Shown here piece after piece: positions 7,302 through 16,907 of a stretch of 62,061 nt of DNA. How positions within the stretch are numbered: position 1 is the stretch's first letter; each line of letters begins with the position of its first letter. The DNA is taken from the NCBI GenBank assembly GCA_013150955.1, contig JAADJD010000032.1, positions 1 through 62,061 on the forward strand, in the 5' to 3' direction. This stretch comes from Calditrichota bacterium (GTDB lineage: Bacteria > Calditrichota > Calditrichia > RBG-13-44-9 > J042). Made by a program: the position numbers and the translations under genes. The notes under the pieces are model-generated. The model did no database searches, was not told where the DNA came from, and was given only the letters and a program-made list of their open reading frames with translations.

Positions 7302-10300
7302 CTATTCCCTTGCGCCCCACCCCAGCTTGCGCCGAATTTTGATGGCCCATTCTTCAAACAGGGTGTAAAAGATGGGCACGACAATCAACGTAAATGCGGT
7401 ACTGACCAGCATACCGCCAATGACAGACCGGGCCATGGGCGACCAGTTTTCTGATCCGGCACCCAGCTCCAGCGCCAGGGGCACCATGCCCAGAATGGTG
7501 GTCAGGGCGGTCATCAGCACCGGGCGCATGCGCACCCGTCCCGCTTCTTCCGCCGCCTGGTAGAGTTTCATCCCCCGCCGCCGTAACTGATTGGTGTAAT
7601 CCACCAGCACAATCCCATTGTTGACCACAATCCCCACCAGCATCACCAGTCCCACCAGAGACATCACACTGATGGGCGTCTGCGTAATGAACAGCATAAA
7701 GGCCGCTCCAATAAATGCCAGGGGAATGGTGAAAAAGATGATAAACGGATCGATCAACGACTCGAACTGGGAGGCCATGACCATGTACACCAAAATAATG
7801 GCGGCAAAGAAGGCGATGGTCAGGTAAAAGAACGAGGTTTGCTGATCTTCCGCGGTGCCACCGATGATCACCTGAAAATCGGACGGGATGGGCGTTTCGC
7901 GGATAATCCGGCGAATCTCCCGCACTGCAGAAGACAGATCGATTCCTGACAAATCGCACCCCACGGAGACAAACCGCTGCTGGTTTTCCCGATAAATCGT
8001 TGTAGGAGCAATATCTTCCCGGACTTCGGCCACTTCCGACAGGGGAATGCGTTTGCCATTCCACAAAGGAATCAGCAGGTTTTCCAGGGCTTCCTTTTGT
8101 TTCCGGAAGGGCTCATCAAACTGGACGTAAACATTGTATTCTTCCCCGGCCTCGCGGTAGAGGGCCACCACCTTTCCCTGAATGGCAGTGGAAATGTAGT
8201 CCGCCAGCTGCAGCACCGAAAGTTTGAGATCGTTCAGGCGCTGTCGATCGGGAACAATCTGCAGCTCCGGACTGCCCTCTTTCATATTCAGCGTAATGTC
8301 CACCAGTCCCGGCACCTGTTCCATCTTGCGCTTAATAGCCTCGGCAATGGCGCGTCCACGGGTCAAATCAAACCCCAGAATTTTCACTTCGATCTGGCGC
8401 TCCGTGGTGAACGTGCCCGGTTGGATAAATTCGTACGTGATGCCCGGAATTTCTTTCAGCCGCGCCCGCAGTCGATCTTCGATTTCAAACTGGCTTCGCT
8501 TGCGTTTTTCCATGGGGGTTAACCGAATCCGCAAAAACATGTTGTGACTGCCGGTTCCGGTAAACAGGGCGGCAATACCCTCGGTGGCACCAAAGGTGAC
8601 GTAAACATTTTCGGCTTCGGGGATTTCTTCGCGGACGATCTGTTCGATTTGTAACACGGTCTGTTCGGTTTGTTTGAGCGGGGTGCCAATTTCTCGTTCA
8701 ATGCGAACGATAATCAGGTTTTGATCGGTGCGGGGCAGGAACTCGCCACCCAGCGTCGCCGCCAGAATAATCGCCAGCACGAACAATCCAAACACCGATA
8801 ATAACACGCGTCCCCGGTGCCGCAGTGACCAGTGCAATACCCCACCATACCAGGCATTCAATCCGATGATCCACCGCCCCACAACGTCCTTCATCCGCTG
8901 CACCCAGGCAGGCCCCTTCAATACAACCGGCGTTTGCAGCAGCTGGTGAGACAGCAATGGGATTAAGGTTAATGCAATGATCAACGAGGCCATCAGGCTG
9001 AAACAGATCACGATGACCATATCGCTGAACAGCTCCCCGGCAATGTCCGGCACAAAGAGCACCGGAATGAAAACCGACACCGTGGTTAATGTGGAAGCAA
9101 TTATCGCCATGCCCACCTCGGTGGTGCCCACATCCACGGCCTGGTACAGCGATTCGCCCTTCTCCCGGTGACGAAAGACGTTTTCCAGCACCACGATGGA
9201 ATTGTCCACCAGCAACCCGATGGCCAGAGCCAATCCCGCCATGGAAATGATATTCAGCGTCAGGTTGAACGCCAGCATGATGGCAAATGTGGCCACCACC
9301 GCCACCGGAATGGAAATGCCCATGATGATGCTTCCCCGAAGGTTGCGTAAGAAGAACAGCAGAACCAGGAAAGACAGAAAGAACGCCTGAAAGCCAGTAT
9401 TGCGCAAATTATTAATGGAACGCATGATGAATTCCGACGCGTCGAAGATGACGCCGATTTCCGTCCCTTCGGGTAAAATTTCCTGAATTTGCGGCAGGGC
9501 GCGATTCACATTGCGGCAGGTCAGCACGGTGTTGGCATCCGATTGTTTATTGATTTGCAAGATCACGCCCGGCTTGTAATTGGTACGCACATCCCCAAAC
9601 CGCTCCTTGAAGCCATCTTCCACCACCGCCACATCGCGAACATAAATGGGCACGTTTTTCTCGTACTTGATCACCACATTCTCGATGTCGGCAATGCGAT
9701 GGTATTCACTGACGATTCGTAGATTGAAATTGGTTGTTGGTGTTTCGATGGTACCGGCCGGTAGCAGGGAAGTTTGCAACTGAATGGCCCGCACCACATC
9801 CTGCAACGACAGATTGTAAGCGGCCAGCTGAATGGGATTGACCCGCACATTGACCTGGCGTTGCAATCCTCCCAGGGCACTGGCGGCCGCCACACCCTCC
9901 ACCCGCTCCAGCAGGGGTTCAATCTGTTCATCCGAAAGTTTGCGCAACTCCGCCGGCCCCAGCAACGACGAACTGACCCCCAGGAACATGATCGGCTGCA
10001 GGGAGGGATCAAAGGCAAACACCAGCGGATCTTTGGCCTCATCTGGTAGCAAACCCCGCACTAAATCCAGCCGCTTGCGGACGTTATTTTCCGCCTGATC
10101 GATATCCGTCCCCCAATCGAATTGTAGAATGATGATGGAAAAACCCTGGGCGGACTGGGAATACACTTTCTTCACGTTCTTGGTGGCAGAAACCGTTTCC
10201 TCCAGCGGCCGGGTGATGAGATTTTCAATATCTGCCGGGCCCACTCCCTGATATTCCGTGATAATGCCGATGACGGGAAATTTAATGTCTGGCAAAAGAT

Positions 10301-10403
10301 CGATTTTTAACTGGGTAAGGGAAAACAATCCAAACCCAATCACGATCAGGTAAATCATGAAAAAGGTAATTTTACGGTCGATGGGCAGGGTGGAGATTCG
10401 CAT
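7302..10403 (-). CDS. RND efflux permease (HAE1/AcrB type)
   Basis: A 1033-residue inner-membrane transporter, normal length for the hydrophobe/amphiphile efflux family. It has the N-terminal transmembrane helix, [16 protein letters not shown], two large periplasmic loops, and a TM4 segment [20 protein letters not shown] carrying the proton-relay aspartate. The second half repeats the topology ([35 protein letters not shown]). It takes substrates from the periplasm or membrane and drives them out through the TolC-type channel using proton motive force. It is the last gene of a three-gene operon transcribed leftwards (TolC, adaptor, permease). A MITE-like element lies between adaptor and permease. 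Substrate specificity cannot be read. Confidence 0.95.
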   Translation of the reverse strand: MRISTLPIDRKITFFMIYLIVIGFGLFSLTQLKIDLLPDIKFPVIGIITEYQGVGPADIENLITRPLEETVSATKNVKKVYSQSAQGFSIIILQFDWGTDIDQAENNVRKRLDLVRGLLPDEAKDPLVFAFDPSLQPIMFLGVSSSLLGPAELRKLSDEQIEPLLERVEGVAAASALGGLQRQVNVRVNPIQLAAYNLSLQDVVRAIQLQTSLLPAGTIETPTTNFNLRIVSEYHRIADIENVVIKYEKNVPIYVRDVAVVEDGFKERFGDVRTNYKPGVILQINKQSDANTVLTCRNVNRALPQIQEILPEGTEIGVIFDASEFIMRSINNLRNTGFQAFFLSFLVLLFFLRNLRGSIIMGISIPVAVVATFAIMLAFNLTLNIISMAGLALAIGLLVDNSIVVLENVFRHREKGESLYQAVDVGTTEVGMAIIASTLTTVSVFIPVLFVPDIAGELFSDMVIVICFSLMASLIIALTLIPLLSHQLLQTPVVLKGPAWVQRMKDVVGRWIIGLNAWYGGVLHWSLRHRGRVLLSVFGLFVLAIILAATLGGEFLPRTDQNLIIVRIEREIGTPLKQTEQTVLQIEQIVREEIPEAENVYVTFGATEGIAALFTGTGSHNMFLRIRLTPMEKRKRSQFEIEDRLRARLKEIPGITYEFIQPGTFTTERQIEVKILGFDLTRGRAIAEAIKRKMEQVPGLVDITLNMKEGSPELQIVPDRQRLNDLKLSVLQLADYISTAIQGKVVALYREAGEEYNVYVQFDEPFRKQKEALENLLIPLWNGKRIPLSEVAEVREDIAPTTIYRENQQRFVSVGCDLSGIDLSSAVREIRRIIRETPIPSDFQVIIGGTAEDQQTSFFYLTIAFFAAIILVYMVMASQFESLIDPFIIFFTIPLAFIGAAFMLFITQTPISVMSLVGLVMLVGIVVNNGIVLVDYTNQLRRRGMKLYQAAEEAGRVRMRPVLMTALTTILGMVPLALELGAGSENWSPMARSVIGGMLVSTAFTLIVVPIFYTLFEEWAIKIRRKLGWGARE

Positions 10404-10426
10404 ACCGAAGTTCCCTTCTCTTTAAT

Positions 10427-10590
10427 CTCAAATAATGGATGAAACCGCAGACCACGCGTTGAAACCCAAAAATATCCACAAAATCGCGAATGAACATCGA
10501 AACAGGTTCTCACCCATATCAAATCCAATGGATTTTATTATTTTTATTTATGTTCATTCGTGTCATTCGTGGTCGAATGCATCATCCGGG
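10427..10590. repeat. MITE-like element, copy 3 (inverted), at a stop codon
   Basis: Copy in the opposite orientation, starting CTCAAATAATGGATG and ending GCATCATCCGGG. It is flanked by TTAAT on both sides (10422-10426 and 10591-10595). The first three bases of the right duplication are the TAA stop (minus strand) of the efflux adaptor gene, so the element sits exactly at the end of that gene, inside the efflux operon. Confidence 0.85.
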
Positions 10591-11697
10591 TTAATCGGTC
10601 ACAATCCGAACAGGAAACCCTTCCTTCACCAGCTTCTGCCCCACAACGATCAATGAATCGCCAGCGGTCAGCCCCGTGCGGATCTGCACCCGGTCGTTGG
10701 ATTCGATGCCCGGTTCCACGCTGCGGGATACGGCCGTCCCGTTCTTCACCACAAACACGTAGTAACGCTTGCGATATTCGGACGTCCCCGTGCGGGGATT
10801 GATGACCACCTCGGTTCGAGACAGCAGGGCATTTTTGGGCACCACCAGGGTGCGGGTGGCTCGCTGCAGTTCGATGGAAAACTCCCCGTACAATCCCGAT
10901 GTCAACTTTCGGCGGGCATCGGTAATGGCCACCCGTATTTCGAAGGTGCGGCTGAGGGGATCGATGGCCGAATCCATTCGAAAAATGTACCCCTGAAAGG
11001 TCTGTCCCGGAATGGCCGGGAAGCGAGCCAGCACCTGTTGCCCCACATGGATCCGCTGGAAGTAGCGCTCGGGGACGTGAAGGATGGCCACCATGGCTCC
11101 CGGGGTGAGCAACCGAAAGACGGGCTGGCCGGCGGGAACCATGTCGTCCACATCAAAATAAATGGCCGCCACCGTCCCCGAAAACGGTGCCCGGAAAAAG
11201 GTGTTTTCGTACTGCTGGCGCGCCAGCTGGTAGGCCGCCCGGGCCTGGTTGCGCTGGGCATCCACCTGTTCCAGCTGACTGCTAACCTGATCAAATTGTT
11301 GAGCCGAGATGGCATTTTCCTGGTACAGCTGTGCCATGCGGTCATATTCTTTTTTTACCAGACGGTATTGCACTTCCGCCGCCTGATAGGCAGCTTCGGC
11401 CTGTTTCATCTGCTGCAGAAAAATTTCGTTTTCCTGCTGCCCCAGCAACTGACCGGTCGTCACCGACTGACCTACCGAGACGTGGATTGCCCGCATCTTT
11501 TCCGTCACCTTGCTGTACAACAGGGCTTCCCGGGCGGCTTCCAGGCCACCGGTCAAACTCAGGTATTGCGACAGTGAATCCTCCCGGACGACATACACTT
11601 TCACGGGAATGGGCTCCTGCCGGGGCATTTCCGCCTGCTGGCGGCAGGATAAACCAACCAGCATCACCAGTAATACAATCATCCGCATGTTGATCAT
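10591..11697 (-). CDS. RND efflux periplasmic adaptor (HlyD/MFP family)
   Basis: About 368 residues. The N-terminal hydrophobic segment ends in VGLSCRQQ, a lipobox-like site suggesting lipid anchoring at the periplasmic face, though the residues before Cys are not ideal. The adaptor hairpin and lipoyl halves are evident: KVTEKMRAIHVSVGQSVTTG, a heptad-rich helical hairpin of about residues 90-170, then FRAPFSGTVAAIYFDVDDMV, followed by the beta-barrel and membrane-proximal domains. The frame opens with GTG at 11706, but ATG 11697 has GAGG eight bases upstream and is preferred. It bridges the permease to the TolC-like channel. The stop codon is part of the target duplication of the downstream repeat. 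Confidence 0.92.
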   Translation of the reverse strand: MINMRMIVLLVMLVGLSCRQQAEMPRQEPIPVKVYVVREDSLSQYLSLTGGLEAAREALLYSKVTEKMRAIHVSVGQSVTTGQLLGQQENEIFLQQMKQAEAAYQAAEVQYRLVKKEYDRMAQLYQENAISAQQFDQVSSQLEQVDAQRNQARAAYQLARQQYENTFFRAPFSGTVAAIYFDVDDMVPAGQPVFRLLTPGAMVAILHVPERYFQRIHVGQQVLARFPAIPGQTFQGYIFRMDSAIDPLSRTFEIRVAITDARRKLTSGLYGEFSIELQRATRTLVVPKNALLSRTEVVINPRTGTSEYRKRYYVFVVKNGTAVSRSVEPGIESNDRVQIRTGLTAGDSLIVVGQKLVKEGFPVRIVTD

Positions 11698-11767
11698 CGC
11701 TTGCACCTCGCTTTCCTTTCCTCAAGCCTGTTCAGGCACATGATAAAGGTTACCGAAGAGGGGCTAT

Positions 11768-13153
11768 TTAATGACGCGCGTGAACTGCGTTTTTTTCCAG
11801 AATCTCATCCAGCTGGCCAATGGCTTTCAACAGTTTCAGCTGACTGATGTTGTAATCAAACACGCCCTGATGATATTTCAAAAGATTCTGGATGTGCTGC
11901 ACCTGTGCCGACAGCACCTCCAGCTGGGTGGCCATTCCCTGGCGAAAATACAGCCGGGCTAACCGCAAATTCTCCTGCGATGCCTCCACGGCTTTTTTCA
12001 AACCGTTCAATTTCCGGGACATTTCCTGCATTTGAAAATAGCGTTGCCGGACTTCCAGTACCACCTGCTGTTGAAGCTGCTGCAGTTGGAGTTGCAGTTT
12101 TTTATGTTGTACGCGGGCCTGCTGGTAATTCCACCAGCGTTCGCTCCCCTGAAACAGAGGAAACTGAATGGTAATCAGCGCCCGCTTGACCCGCACGTAA
12201 TCCGTTCCCGCGGGATACAGCTGATCCACCTGTGCCTGATGATCCACCGCAGCGGAGAAGGCAACACTGGGGAGAAACTGAGAGGCGGCAATGGTTTTTT
12301 GCTTGCTCACCGCCCGCGCTGAATGGGCCATCATCTGCAGTTCCGGGCGGTGCTGAAGGGCCAGGGCAGTCAACTCATCCAGCGATTTTTCACCAAGCCG
12401 ACCCAGAAAATCCATCACCTGCAGGCTATCCAGCACCACGATGGTATCCTGCGGACTTAGGTTCAGGATAAATTTGAGATTTTCCACCGCCAGTTTCTTT
12501 TGATGGCGGGCCGAGAGCACCGCCGGCTCCACCTCGGCCAACCGAGAACGGGCCTGCAGAACGTCCAGGCGGGAGGCACTGCCCACACGGTAGAATTTTT
12601 CCACCTGTTCCAGATTTTCCCGGGCCACCCGAACTGCCCCATCGTTTACCTGGATGAGCATCTCCGCCAGCAAAATCTGATAATAACTTTGCAACGCGCT
12701 TAAAATCACCCCCGCCTCCTGCCCGCGCAATTCCTCAGCCAGGGATTTCCGCAGCTCCCGCTGTGCCCCCCAATTGGCCCAGCGCAATCCACCCATAAAC
12801 AGCGGCAAATTAAGCTGCAGCGTGTGGGATACATTGTAGCGGGTACCCACCCGAACCCGCTGCGTGAGCCCGTTTATTTTAAACACAAATTCCGGCAGCT
12901 CGATGTTGCGGGTACCCACTCCCTGATAGCTAATCTGAGGTAAAAAGCGGGAAAGCGCCTTCCGTTCTTCCAGTTGCTGAATCCGATAATCCTGATAGGC
13001 GATCTGCAGGCTCAAATTGTTGGAGCGGGTTTTTCCCACCACGTCCTTCCAGGTCAGGGCAATGGTTCGGGGTTCCTGAGAAAACAGGGTGTGAAAGATC
13101 ATCAACACCAGGAATAGGATCCAGGTGTGGAAAGGCTTAGCGGAGCCATTCAT
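11768..13153 (-). CDS. TolC-family outer-membrane efflux channel
   Basis: Signal peptide (MNGSAKPFHTW, then a hydrophobic core, FSQEP), followed by the two structurally repeated outer-membrane efflux domains. Typical segments are LSLQIAYQDYRIQQLEERKALSRFLPQISY, LEQVEKFYRVGSASRLDVLQARSRLAEVE and, in the second repeat, LRLARLYFRQGMATQLEVLSAQVQ. Length about 461 residues. The frame opens at 13240, but ATG 13153 is chosen because GGGAGG lies six bases upstream and the signal peptide begins there. It forms the exit duct for the adjacent permease and is the first gene of the operon. Confidence 0.93.
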   Translation of the reverse strand: MNGSAKPFHTWILFLVLMIFHTLFSQEPRTIALTWKDVVGKTRSNNLSLQIAYQDYRIQQLEERKALSRFLPQISYQGVGTRNIELPEFVFKINGLTQRVRVGTRYNVSHTLQLNLPLFMGGLRWANWGAQRELRKSLAEELRGQEAGVILSALQSYYQILLAEMLIQVNDGAVRVARENLEQVEKFYRVGSASRLDVLQARSRLAEVEPAVLSARHQKKLAVENLKFILNLSPQDTIVVLDSLQVMDFLGRLGEKSLDELTALALQHRPELQMMAHSARAVSKQKTIAASQFLPSVAFSAAVDHQAQVDQLYPAGTDYVRVKRALITIQFPLFQGSERWWNYQQARVQHKKLQLQLQQLQQQVVLEVRQRYFQMQEMSRKLNGLKKAVEASQENLRLARLYFRQGMATQLEVLSAQVQHIQNLLKYHQGVFDYNISQLKLLKAIGQLDEILEKNAVHARH

Positions 13154-13609
13154 ACACCACCTCCCACCGTTCAAACGGTTCGTTCCGGTTCCGGTCAGAG
13201 GGCACACGCAAGCAGCCGCGTTGCTGCCCGGAACCACCATTCATTCTTCCAATCAAAGACCCGGGAATGCCATGAGTGCTCAGAAGGTTCAAGTTATTTT
13301 TCTCAAACCGGAAAATCAATTTGATTTTAAATAAGGCCTTCCCGGCACCTGAAAATCATCCACTGCCCCATCCACCTGACGACGCGTTTACGAGACGAAA
13401 AATTTTCTTAACCCTTCAATTCCTGAAAAAAATTTATTACTTTTGACCTTAAATTTCGGATACCTGACTTTAAGAATGGTTTACCTGTGCTGAAAAATGC
13501 GTCTGGATTCCGTCAAATGTCAGGGAACCCCAACCGATGCCTGTTCCCAGCGATCATGGGCACCGGGAAGGATTAATCCATCTTTTCACCCAAAATGGGA
13601 GACCGATCC
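13154..13609. promoter_or_regulatory. Divergent intergenic region
   Basis: About 450 bases between the divergently transcribed efflux operon and the phosphate-transport operon, so it must hold both promoters. It is AT-rich near 13405-13490. I see no palindromic operator strong enough to name and no small gene. Confidence 0.4.
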
Positions 13610-14287
13610 ATGCGTAGCATTCTGAGTTTGTTTGCGCGCTCCCCATTCTCTCCGCTTCAAACCCACATGTCCCGGGTTGCCGAATGTGTGCAGAAGCTGG
13701 AAGATCTGTTCCAGGCCTATTCCCAGGGCGATTACCAGCGCATTGAACAGCTGGTGGAAGAGATTTCCGAACTGGAACACATGGCCGACCTGACCAAAAA
13801 CGAGATCCGCAATAGCCTGCCCAAAGGCATTTTTCTGGCCATAAATCGAGCGGACCTGCTGGAGATTCTGGCGCTTCAGGACACCATTGCCGACAAGGCT
13901 GAAGACATCGGGGTATTGATGAGCCTGAAGCGGCTGGAACCGCTACCGGATATGCAGGAAGATCTGAAGAAATTCCTGGATAAGAATGTGGAAGCGGTCA
14001 ACAAGGCCCACGCCATCATCCGCCAGATGGACGAATTGCTGGAAAGCTCCTTTGGCGGACCGGAAGCAGAAAAGGTAAAGGAGATGGTGGATGAAGTCGC
14101 ATTTATGGAACACGAGGCCGATGTTTTGCAACGGAACCTGTTGAAAAAGATTTTCTCCATGGAGGACAATCTTCCCTTTTCCAGCTTTTATTTGTGGATC
14201 AGCATATTGCAAACGGTCGCATCGCTGGCGAATCTGGCAGAAAAACTGGGCAATCGGATCCGGATGCTACTGGACATCAAGCAATGA
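13610..14287 (+). CDS. DUF47/PhoU-like phosphate transport accessory protein
   Basis: A 225-residue all-helical protein of the TIGR00153/DUF47 family. It shows the family pattern of paired acidic motifs EEISELEHMADLTKNEIRNSLP and VDEVAFMEHEADVLQRNLLKKIF, which bind metal in PhoU-like proteins, and RADLLEILALQDTIADKAED in between. ATG 13610 is preferred over the in-frame ATG 13595 because GGGAG lies eight bases before it. It precedes the PiT transporter by 61 bases, the usual pairing. The family is thought to control low-affinity phosphate uptake through PiT, probably from the cytoplasmic side. Confidence 0.92.
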   Translation: MRSILSLFARSPFSPLQTHMSRVAECVQKLEDLFQAYSQGDYQRIEQLVEEISELEHMADLTKNEIRNSLPKGIFLAINRADLLEILALQDTIADKAEDIGVLMSLKRLEPLPDMQEDLKKFLDKNVEAVNKAHAIIRQMDELLESSFGGPEAEKVKEMVDEVAFMEHEADVLQRNLLKKIFSMEDNLPFSSFYLWISILQTVASLANLAEKLGNRIRMLLDIKQ

Positions 14288-14348
14288 ATGGGGAGCGTTC
14301 TAAACAGAACGCCCATTTGCGACTCCGGTTGATAGTAAGGAGGAATGT

Positions 14349-15773
14349 ATGTCTGCAGAAACGATACTACTTTTTCTGGCCATAGGGTTTGGATTTTACA
14401 TGGCCTGGAGCATTGGAGCCAACGACGTGGCCAACGCCATGGGCACCTCGGTGGGCTCCGGTGCATTGACAATCAAAAAGGCGGTTATCGTTGCCGCGGT
14501 GCTGGAATTTTCCGGCGCTTTCTTTGTGGGCACGCACGTGTCGGAGACCATCCGCAAGGGCATCATCAGTCCCGAAATATTTCAAAGCCAGCCCATGGAG
14601 CTGGCCTTTGGCATGACCGGCGCCCTGCTGGCGGCCGCCATCTGGCTGCAAATTGCCTCCTATTTTGGATGGCCCGTTTCCACTACCCATTCGATTGTGG
14701 GATCGGTTCTGGGATTTGGGGTTGTGATCGGTGGCATTCATGCGGCGGACTGGTCCAAAGTGGGCTCCATCGTGGCCAGCTGGATTGTCTCTCCACTGCT
14801 GAGCGGCACCATTGCCTTCTTTGTCTTCAACTTTTTGCGAAAATACATCTATTACAAGGAAAATCCCGTAGCGGCGGCCAAACGACTGGCTCCCTGGATT
14901 GTTTTTGTGGTCTTTTTTGTGCTTACCCTGGCACTGGTATTTAAGGGACTCAAGAACCTGCATCTGGATTTAAATTTCCGGGATGCTTCCCTCATTGCCG
15001 CCCTTGTGGGGGGAATTGCCGCCATCGTTAGCTATTTTCTGGTGCAGCGCATTCAACCGGTGCAGATTAAAGAACGCGAAATTGAGCGTCAGCCTCCCAT
15101 TGTGCGCCAGAAGTTGCCCCGGGTGGTACAGCAGCTGGAACGGATTGCCCGGGAATCGCGCGGCGAGATTAAAAACAAACTTACCTACATCTACCAGGAT
15201 CTGAAAACCATCAACGAAGAGATTAAGCTGGGGACAGAGGTGGAACAGACCACCTCGGAATACAAAACGGTTCAGAAAATTTTTGTGTACCTTCAGGTGC
15301 TGAGTGCCAGCTTTGTGGCCTTTGCCCACGGTGCCAACGACGTGGCCAATGCCGTGGGTCCCTTGGCCGCGGTGATCGCCATCCTGCAGTCGGGCATCGT
15401 TGCCCTGAAGACCGAGGTTCCCATGTGGACGTTAGCCCTGGGCGGCCTGGGCATTGTGATCGGCCTCTCCACCTGGGGCTGGCGCGTCATGGAAACCATC
15501 GGGAAGAAAATCACTGAACTGACCCCGACGCGGGGCTTCGCCGCGGAATTTTCTGCCGCCTGTACCATTGTCCTGGCCTCCAAAATGGGACTGCCCATCA
15601 GTACCACCCACACCCTGGTGGGGGCAGTGCTGGGCGTGGGACTGGCACGGGGAATTGGCGCCCTGAACTTGCGAACCATTCTGGACATCATCATCTCCTG
15701 GATTGTCACCATTCCCATCGGAGCTGGTGGCGCCATCATCTTCTACTACATTCTGAAGGGGCTTTTCGGGTAG
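14349..15773 (+). CDS. pit: PiT-family inorganic phosphate transporter
   Basis: A 474-residue integral membrane protein with the duplicated PiT signature: SIGANDVANAMGTSVGSGAL near residue 20 and AHGANDVANAVGPLAAV in the second half. Each is followed by the Trp/Ser/Thr-rich SxxHSxxG-type segments (WPVSTTHSIVGSVLGFG, LPISTTHTLVGAVLGVG). About ten to eleven transmembrane helices surround a central cytoplasmic loop (about residues 225-310, charged, coiled-coil-like). It imports phosphate with H+ or Na+. AAGGAGG precedes ATG 14349 by five bases. The genes form an operon with the upstream DUF47 regulator and end at a hairpin near 15798-15817. Confidence 0.95.
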   Translation: MSAETILLFLAIGFGFYMAWSIGANDVANAMGTSVGSGALTIKKAVIVAAVLEFSGAFFVGTHVSETIRKGIISPEIFQSQPMELAFGMTGALLAAAIWLQIASYFGWPVSTTHSIVGSVLGFGVVIGGIHAADWSKVGSIVASWIVSPLLSGTIAFFVFNFLRKYIYYKENPVAAAKRLAPWIVFVVFFVLTLALVFKGLKNLHLDLNFRDASLIAALVGGIAAIVSYFLVQRIQPVQIKEREIERQPPIVRQKLPRVVQQLERIARESRGEIKNKLTYIYQDLKTINEEIKLGTEVEQTTSEYKTVQKIFVYLQVLSASFVAFAHGANDVANAVGPLAAVIAILQSGIVALKTEVPMWTLALGGLGIVIGLSTWGWRVMETIGKKITELTPTRGFAAEFSAACTIVLASKMGLPISTTHTLVGAVLGVGLARGIGALNLRTILDIIISWIVTIPIGAGGAIIFYYILKGLFG

Positions 15774-15797
15774 TCCAGGCGGAATTTTCTGTTTACG

Positions 15798-15817
15798 CCC
15801 CTGTTTTCAGGGGTTTT
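15798..15817 (+). terminator. Rho-independent terminator after pit
   Basis: CCCCTG-TTTT-CAGGGG stem-loop followed directly by TTTT, 24 bases after the pit stop. The stem is only 6 bp, so efficiency is uncertain. Confidence 0.6.
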
Positions 15818-15844
15818 GAGTTGAGCGATCTGCGTTTAATTTAA

Positions 15845-16010
15845 CCCAGATTATGCATTCGCCTACGAATGACACGAATGAACACCAATAAAAATAATAA
15901 AATGCACTTGATTCTATTTAGATGAAATGTTTTCCCGGATATATTCGCTATTTTTTTGATTTTTTTTTCGAATTCGTTCGCTTGATTCATGGTTTAACGA
16001 ATTATTTACG
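15845..16010. repeat. MITE-like element, copy 4
   Basis: Left end CCCAGATTATGCATTCG. The right end is decayed, AATTATTTACG in place of ATTATTTGGG. Flanking TTTAA repeats at 15840-15844 and 16011-16015 support a 5-bp target duplication. Confidence 0.8.
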
Positions 16011-16015
16011 TTTAA

Positions 16016-16230
16016 CCCAAAGTTATTCATGAAACCGCAAATCACGCGAATAAATCCAAAACATATTCTCAAAATCGCAAATACCCCCCGAAACATATTT
16101 TCATCCAGACACAATCCAATGTATTTTATTGGTTTTATTTGTGTGAATTCGTAGGCTATTGCTTAATCTGGGTTTATTATTTTTATTGGTGTTGATTCGT
16201 GTAATTCGCGGTTCTAATGCATAATCAGGG
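16016..16230. repeat. MITE-like element, copy 5 (inverted) with extra right arm
   Basis: Immediately after copy 4 and sharing its TTTAA, an inverted copy runs from CCCAAAGTTATTC to GCTTAATCTGGG (16016-16172). It continues into an additional arm, TTTATTATTTTTATTGGTG to AATCAGGG (16173-16230), that again resembles a reversed element end. The same kind of extra arm recurs at 33.9 kb and 41.0 kb. Confidence 0.75.
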
Positions 16231-16249
16231 TTACCCCCCCCATTCAATC

Positions 16250-16702
16250 TCAATCCCCCGAATCCTTCTGATGCCGCGCCTCTCTGTCCGATACCGCCTC
16301 CAGAGCATCCAGGAAGGGACACTCGCCGGCCGGGCCTTCTCCCGTACAGGTGGCGGCCAGTTGCTCCAGCGCCCGCTTCATCTGCACCAGCTCCCGAATT
16401 TTCCGCTCGATGGTCTCCACCTTCTGCAATGCCCGCTGGCGCACATCCTCGCAGGTGGTGTCGGGATCCATCCGCAAATCCAGCAAGTCGCGGATCTCCT
16501 TCAGGGTAAATCCCAGCTGCTTGGCCCGTTTAATAAAGTGCAGCCGCCTTAAATCCTGCTGATCATACACCCGATAGCCGGCATTCGTTCGCCGGGGCGG
16601 AGGCATCACGCCCACCTGCTCGTAATAGCGGATGGTCTCCAGATGCACACCGGCGCGTCGCGCCAGCTCCCCCACCGTCATGCGACCATCTTTCATGGCC
16701 AT
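16250..16702 (-). CDS. MerR-type metal-responsive regulator (mercury-like Cys triad)
   Basis: About 150 residues. The N-terminal winged helix is MTVGELARRAGVHLETIRYYEQVG with PPRRTNAGYRVYDQQD, followed by the dimerisation coiled coil. All three cysteines of the Hg(II)-binding set of MerR appear in place: one in DTTCEDV, and a C-x8-C pair in TCTGEGPAGECPFLDAL, which matches the spacing and the following CPLI/CPFL context of MerR itself. This makes Hg(II), or another thiophilic metal such as Pb(II), a likely ligand. The longest frame starts at 16831, but ATG 16702 or 16696 better fits the family length. No mercuric reductase or transport gene is near; the divergent neighbour is NfeD. Confidence 0.88.
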   Translation of the reverse strand: MAMKDGRMTVGELARRAGVHLETIRYYEQVGVMPPPRRTNAGYRVYDQQDLRRLHFIKRAKQLGFTLKEIRDLLDLRMDPDTTCEDVRQRALQKVETIERKIRELVQMKRALEQLAATCTGEGPAGECPFLDALEAVSDREARHQKDSGD

Positions 16703-16824
16703 TCCCCACTTTCCATTCTTTTTCTCATTCCCGGTCAGCATACGGCGGATTCGGCAGCGAGTCAAGATGAAAATATTCTCCCTGCGATCATTTCCAATGA
16801 TCTTCTGGAAAACCGCTTTTGAAC

Positions 16825-16839
16825 AGGCCAATCCGGCCT
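16825..16839. promoter_or_regulatory. Inverted repeat in the MerR/NfeD intergenic region
   Basis: AGGCC-AATCC-GGCCT, a 15-bp dyad between the divergent MerR and NfeD genes. It may be an operator. Its position upstream of the NfeD promoter rather than between -35 and -10 is not typical of MerR sites. Confidence 0.3.
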
Positions 16840-16851
16840 ACCGAAAAAGGC

Positions 16852-16880
16852 TTGACATAAAAATGCGGATGTATTAAACT
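16852..16880 (+). promoter_or_regulatory. Sigma-70-type promoter for NfeD gene
   Basis: A consensus -35 TTGACA (16852-16857) is followed after 17 bases by TAAACT (16875-16880) as -10, 27 bases before the ATG at 16908. The normal 17-bp spacing differs from the 19-20 bp spacing typical of MerR-activated promoters. Confidence 0.55.
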
Positions 16881-16907
16881 GAACAAAGTAAAAAGAAAAA
16901 AATTTAT

